9,462 bases of DNA from Planctomycetota bacterium. GTDB lineage: Bacteria > Planctomycetota > J058 > JARGOJ01. The notes under the pieces are model-generated. The model ran no database searches. It saw only the letters and a program-made list of their open reading frames with translations, and was not told where the DNA came from. The stretch lies in the NCBI GenBank assembly GCA_029210225.1, contig JARGOJ010000273.1, forward strand, positions 1-9,462. Reading direction: 5' to 3'. Below are positions 8,301-9,462 of this stretch, piece after piece. How positions within the stretch are numbered: position 1 is the stretch's first letter; each line of letters opens with the position of its first letter. Made by a program: the position numbers and the translations under genes.

Positions 8301-8332
8301 CGCTCTTCAACGCGTCGGAATTCCCCCGACAT
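5249..8332 (-). CDS. Transmembrane Ser/Thr protein kinase with extracytoplasmic FGE/SUMF1-like domain
   Basis: This is a 1027-residue Hanks-type kinase receptor. A short helical N-terminal segment (about 5-60) and a Pro/Arg-rich linker lead to the kinase domain at about 137-410. All core residues are present: glycine loop IGQGAMGVV (143-151), VAIK with K166, E184, HRDVKPRN (262-269), DFG (283-285), GTPAFMGPEQF (312-322) and SDVWGIG (335-341). One membrane helix (about 417-437) puts the rest outside the cytoplasm: two beta-sandwich domains (about 445-520 and 525-613) like glucodextranase-B or Ig-type repeats, a helical linker, and an FGE-sulfatase-type domain (about 838-1025) with RLPGQFEW (892-899), NAFGLTDMIGNAEEW (944-958), GGSTF (991-995) and GACGFRLA (1016-1023). 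The position of the first catalytic Cys of true FGEs is Trp, so a sensor role is likelier than an enzyme. GAGG lies 5 nt before the ATG. Confidence 0.93.
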   Translation of the reverse strand: MSGEFRRVEERAKFILAQGWLSREVLRALLLELQNQPGLNMDALLLSRQLLSPEQLSRIPTLPYSQEYQRRTQPESPRRRTKTARLSAIPNPNSAEEPIRPIPKLTSVSATQNGPILGMIEAPSKRGPKPGEDFGNYKILSSIGQGAMGVVFKAIHKFSGDKVAIKFILDSEPDPDDVKRFQKEIQTLIQLKHPNIIEILDFGEIEGHLFFAMEYLVGYDLEEMVDKAIEKSSSAPPWDKTLPYIIDIAEALVECHNNDVLHRDVKPRNIFIDTKNKRAVLLDFGLMRKQRGQLSGSASSAQGLTMTGEMVGTPAFMGPEQFSHGGIYGDPSPYSDVWGIGASLFYGLTGLPPFNQPNAADIYQALTSEAPPYPSSLNEEVPDWLDQLCVATMAREPSQRIPMKTLIKKMRAQGKRQIPILAISGTIALIAVLGFLVNTFNQPTHPLKIVELAAKKTMTREQGIKISGRISEANQRVQVGEFTIQSGPNGRFEQVIPLTHGENTIVIKTRGNEKSLVVHQDSIPPKISYLNSTINLAKENAIAYQLDKGWILRGRIKDLYPHSINCSEMVAEPDKNGFFTLKFQAFQSLDPYVEFSITALDKAGNQQTDRILIMPPATQKPVPDETKSPRDRGVKKQSSNVVQNYIYQMSRNKNEEALWKILSEHQQWQDSNSDLQDEAIAMCTSRLKGSFSYVETKLFQCGPIKNRIAIFKHLKTGAIFHLIPGQVRDVSWYSTPDLEYVIQYLKILASEDLSADVLHATLLNPPYRGLKQAICQEFQLSVREAPNENRMKREYDATYITDHLKTLNDGKSRLKKLFGKHFRYYKIQGKKSESREFIRPFLMARRECTKAVWAKAYAKDDLSNDQSPKYRLEYQKVESWLKQINGVSGQLRLPGQFEWQHACDAGADTIFYWGDQLSGFKDYVWSAQSSPSPRTVTDHEKKWNAFGLTDMIGNAEEWAQSDWPRWLKMRPKTPISEYQWLRIQEQKPVMGGSTFWPDKFCRSSLFHYKQSQGVWGACGFRLAASIP

Positions 8333-8368
8333 GGGATCCTCGTCTCAGGGATCATTTTGGAAGGCCCC

Positions 8369-8374
8369 ATGATA
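8369..8374 (-). promoter_or_regulatory. Possible -10 element of the kinase gene
   Basis: On the minus strand TATCAT (8374-8369) matches five of six consensus -10 bases. It lies 36 nt before the ATG at 8332, leaving room for the GAGG ribosome site at 8341-8338. No good -35 hexamer is present at 16-18 nt; that position is next to the inverted repeat at 8395-8417, as would be expected for a regulated promoter. The call is weak on sequence alone. Confidence 0.22.
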
Positions 8375-8394
8375 ACGACTTGCTCGCCAGAAAT

Positions 8395-8417
8395 GCAGTT
8401 TTCGTTTCGAAAAGTGC
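8395..8417. promoter_or_regulatory. Near-perfect 23-bp inverted repeat upstream of the kinase gene
   Basis: The arms TTTTCG (8399-8404) and CGAAAA (8408-8413) flank a TTT centre. Outside them, after a single G/G mismatch, GCA (8395-8397) pairs with TGC (8415-8417), giving nine paired positions per side. It lies 63 bp before the kinase ATG and just upstream of the candidate -10 element, the usual place for an operator. As RNA it would be a hairpin with a very small loop and no following U-run, so a protein-binding site is likelier than a terminator. The rest of the 8333-8582 spacer shows only a smaller hairpin, CCTGGA/TCCAGG (8483-8498). Confidence 0.4.
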
Positions 8418-8582
8418 GGGACCGCTGTTCGGCTACAGGAATGCAGCCTCTTTCCAAGGGGAAGTGCTCAGACACGGAGGCGCCTGGACTGTTCCAGGTT
8501 AAGGGATGGAGACTGTATGGGTTTTTGGGCGAGGAGCAGAGCGCCGTTTTGAAATCGCTGGCTCTTGCCGATGTTGCTCTTC

Positions 8583-9462
8583 CTAGCGTATGGAGGCGGC
8601 GACGCGAAAGCCCCATGCTCCCCAGTTCTCGTCGGTGAATCTGTACCAGGGATAATCGGGGGTGCTTCGATTAAGGCCCCACCACATCGACCCGCCCAAT
8701 ATGATGGCTTGTTTGTCCAACAGTTGAGTGGAAAAGGATCGGAGAACGTCCTTACGATCTTTCTTTTGCCAGGCTATGTTCCAAGGTTGCCACATGGGTT
8801 CTGCCCACTCGCCAACGTTGCCTTGCGTATCAATAAGTCCAAAGGCATTGCCTGCGTTTGCATGGTCAGCTTTTGAATGCAGGGTGTTCTCGCTGTTGGA
8901 CCGATACCAGCAGTATTTCTTGGCCTCTTCAACGCTATCACCCCAAAAATAACGGGTTTTGGCTCCCGCCAGCGCTGCATAACGCCATTCATGCTCGGAA
9001 GGCAGCCGCAAGTTCCCAGAGCGCTTTCTGAGCCATTCTCGGACTTCCAGGACATTGAGATAATGAATGGGGAGCGCGGTGTTCTTTTTACCACCAATGA
9101 GGTCTTTGTTTAGGGGAAGACGCCCGCCGTTGCGAGACCAGGTGTTCTGGTCGACTTCGAATTGCCCAATGAGAAAAGGAGGCATATATTCTGCTTCCAT
9201 AGTGCTCTCTGACTTCTTTTTTAACCTGTCAATTCTACGCCGGAGGGTTCGCACTAAGATGTCGAGCTTCTCGGGCTTGGTTTCGAAGAATTGGCGAATG
9301 TTTTTCGCGTCTGCGAGTTTTCTTTTCTCAATTAAGAATGGGTCCAGATCTTTTCCACTCTCAAGCTCTTTGGAGCTGTTGTACTTTTTGTAGGGGAGCT
9401 TAAAGAGGTCACACAGCTCCGCTTTGAAATTGCGATAGGGATAGAGTTGACAGGCGTCGTCG
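8583..9462 (-). CDS. C-terminal part of a paralogous FGE/SUMF1-like domain protein (5' end outside window)
   Basis: The reading frame is open from the right window edge to the TAG at 8585-8583, giving 292 residues of a longer protein. A GTG at 9254 could be taken as a start, but the frame continues upstream with well-conserved sequence. The first 70 visible residues match the linker of the neighbouring kinase protein: PYRNFKAELCDLFKL (8-22) corresponds to PYRGLKQAICQEFQL there, and KKSES precedes the FGE domain in both. The FGE-like domain shows RLPSEHEWRYAA, YFWGD, NAFGLIDTQGNVGEW, LGGSMWW and GAWGFRVAAS. Both cysteines of the FGE active site are missing after GGS, so formylglycine formation is not expected. 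Whether a kinase domain lies upstream cannot be seen. The kinase gene follows after 250 bp on the same strand, which suggests tandem duplication. Confidence 0.88.
   Translation of the reverse strand, partial: DDACQLYPYRNFKAELCDLFKLPYKKYNSSKELESGKDLDPFLIEKRKLADAKNIRQFFETKPEKLDILVRTLRRRIDRLKKKSESTMEAEYMPPFLIGQFEVDQNTWSRNGGRLPLNKDLIGGKKNTALPIHYLNVLEVREWLRKRSGNLRLPSEHEWRYAALAGAKTRYFWGDSVEEAKKYCWYRSNSENTLHSKADHANAGNAFGLIDTQGNVGEWAEPMWQPWNIAWQKKDRKDVLRSFSTQLLDKQAIILGGSMWWGLNRSTPDYPWYRFTDENWGAWGFRVAASIR

Noticed and set aside
8483..8498. CCTGGA/TCCAGG hairpin downstream of the truncated gene as an intrinsic terminator
   Set aside because: The stem has only 6 bp, there is no U-tract on the minus strand after it, and it lies about 85 nt past the stop.
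7975..8616. 213-codon minus-strand frame overlapping the kinase start, the spacer and the end of the upstream gene
   Set aside because: It overlaps two well-supported genes on the same strand in another frame and shows no conserved motif.
8583..9254. Complete 223-residue FGE-like protein starting at the GTG at 9254
   Set aside because: The same frame stays open to 9462 and encodes residues matching the paralogue's linker, so the GTG is internal and the gene is truncated by the window edge.
1..9462. A dedicated anti-phage or mobile system across the window
   Set aside because: Apart from the lone methyltransferase there is no nuclease, helicase, toxin, integrase, transposase or CRISPR repeat, so the locus reads as envelope and signalling genes.

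Overview
The window (about 50% GC by eye) looks like chromosomal DNA of a Gram-negative bacterium. Two tandem LptF/LptG-family permeases imply a lipopolysaccharide-type outer membrane. A large transmembrane Ser/Thr kinase with extracytoplasmic sandwich repeats and a sulfatase-modifying-factor (FGE/SUMF1-like) C-terminus, next to a second protein of the same type, is a combination frequent in Planctomycetota, Lentisphaerota and related PVC bacteria and also in myxobacteria. I infer a PVC-like host from gene content only; there is no rRNA or other phylogenetic marker.

Layout: (1) 1-236 holds the possible 5' end of a minus-strand gene at the left edge and a cluster of short GGGCARAC-type repeats, one of them a perfect 8-bp hairpin. 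(2) 237-1292, minus: exported, lysine-rich TPR-like protein. (3) 1293-1456: divergent intergenic region with nested inverted repeats and a possible minus-strand promoter. (4) 1457-2581 and 2608-3795, plus: two LptF/LptG-family permeases, the second carrying an unusual four-cysteine insertion in its first extracytoplasmic loop. (5) 3780-5300, plus: a solitary adenine-type DNA methyltransferase starting inside the second permease gene and ending inside the convergent kinase gene. (6) 5249-8332, minus: 1027-residue kinase / membrane segment / two beta-sandwich domains / FGE-like receptor. (7) 8333-8582: spacer with a near-perfect 23-bp inverted repeat. (8) 8583 to the right edge, minus: C-terminal part of a paralogue of the kinase protein's linker and FGE-like domain; its reading frame is open to the edge, so the gene starts outside the window.

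The two permeases should act together as the membrane part of the LPS exporter, and the methyltransferase is probably co-transcribed with them. The minus-strand pair (6) and (8) looks like a tandem duplication in a signalling locus: the intracellular kinase would receive input through an extracytoplasmic FGE-fold domain that has lost the residues needed for formylglycine formation and so is probably a binding or sensor module.

There is no CRISPR array, tRNA, rRNA, insertion sequence or phage gene. The most unusual items are the degenerate-FGE kinase with its tandem paralogue, the Cys4 insertion in the second permease, the packing of a lone methyltransferase between and into its neighbours, and the hairpin repeat cluster at the left end.
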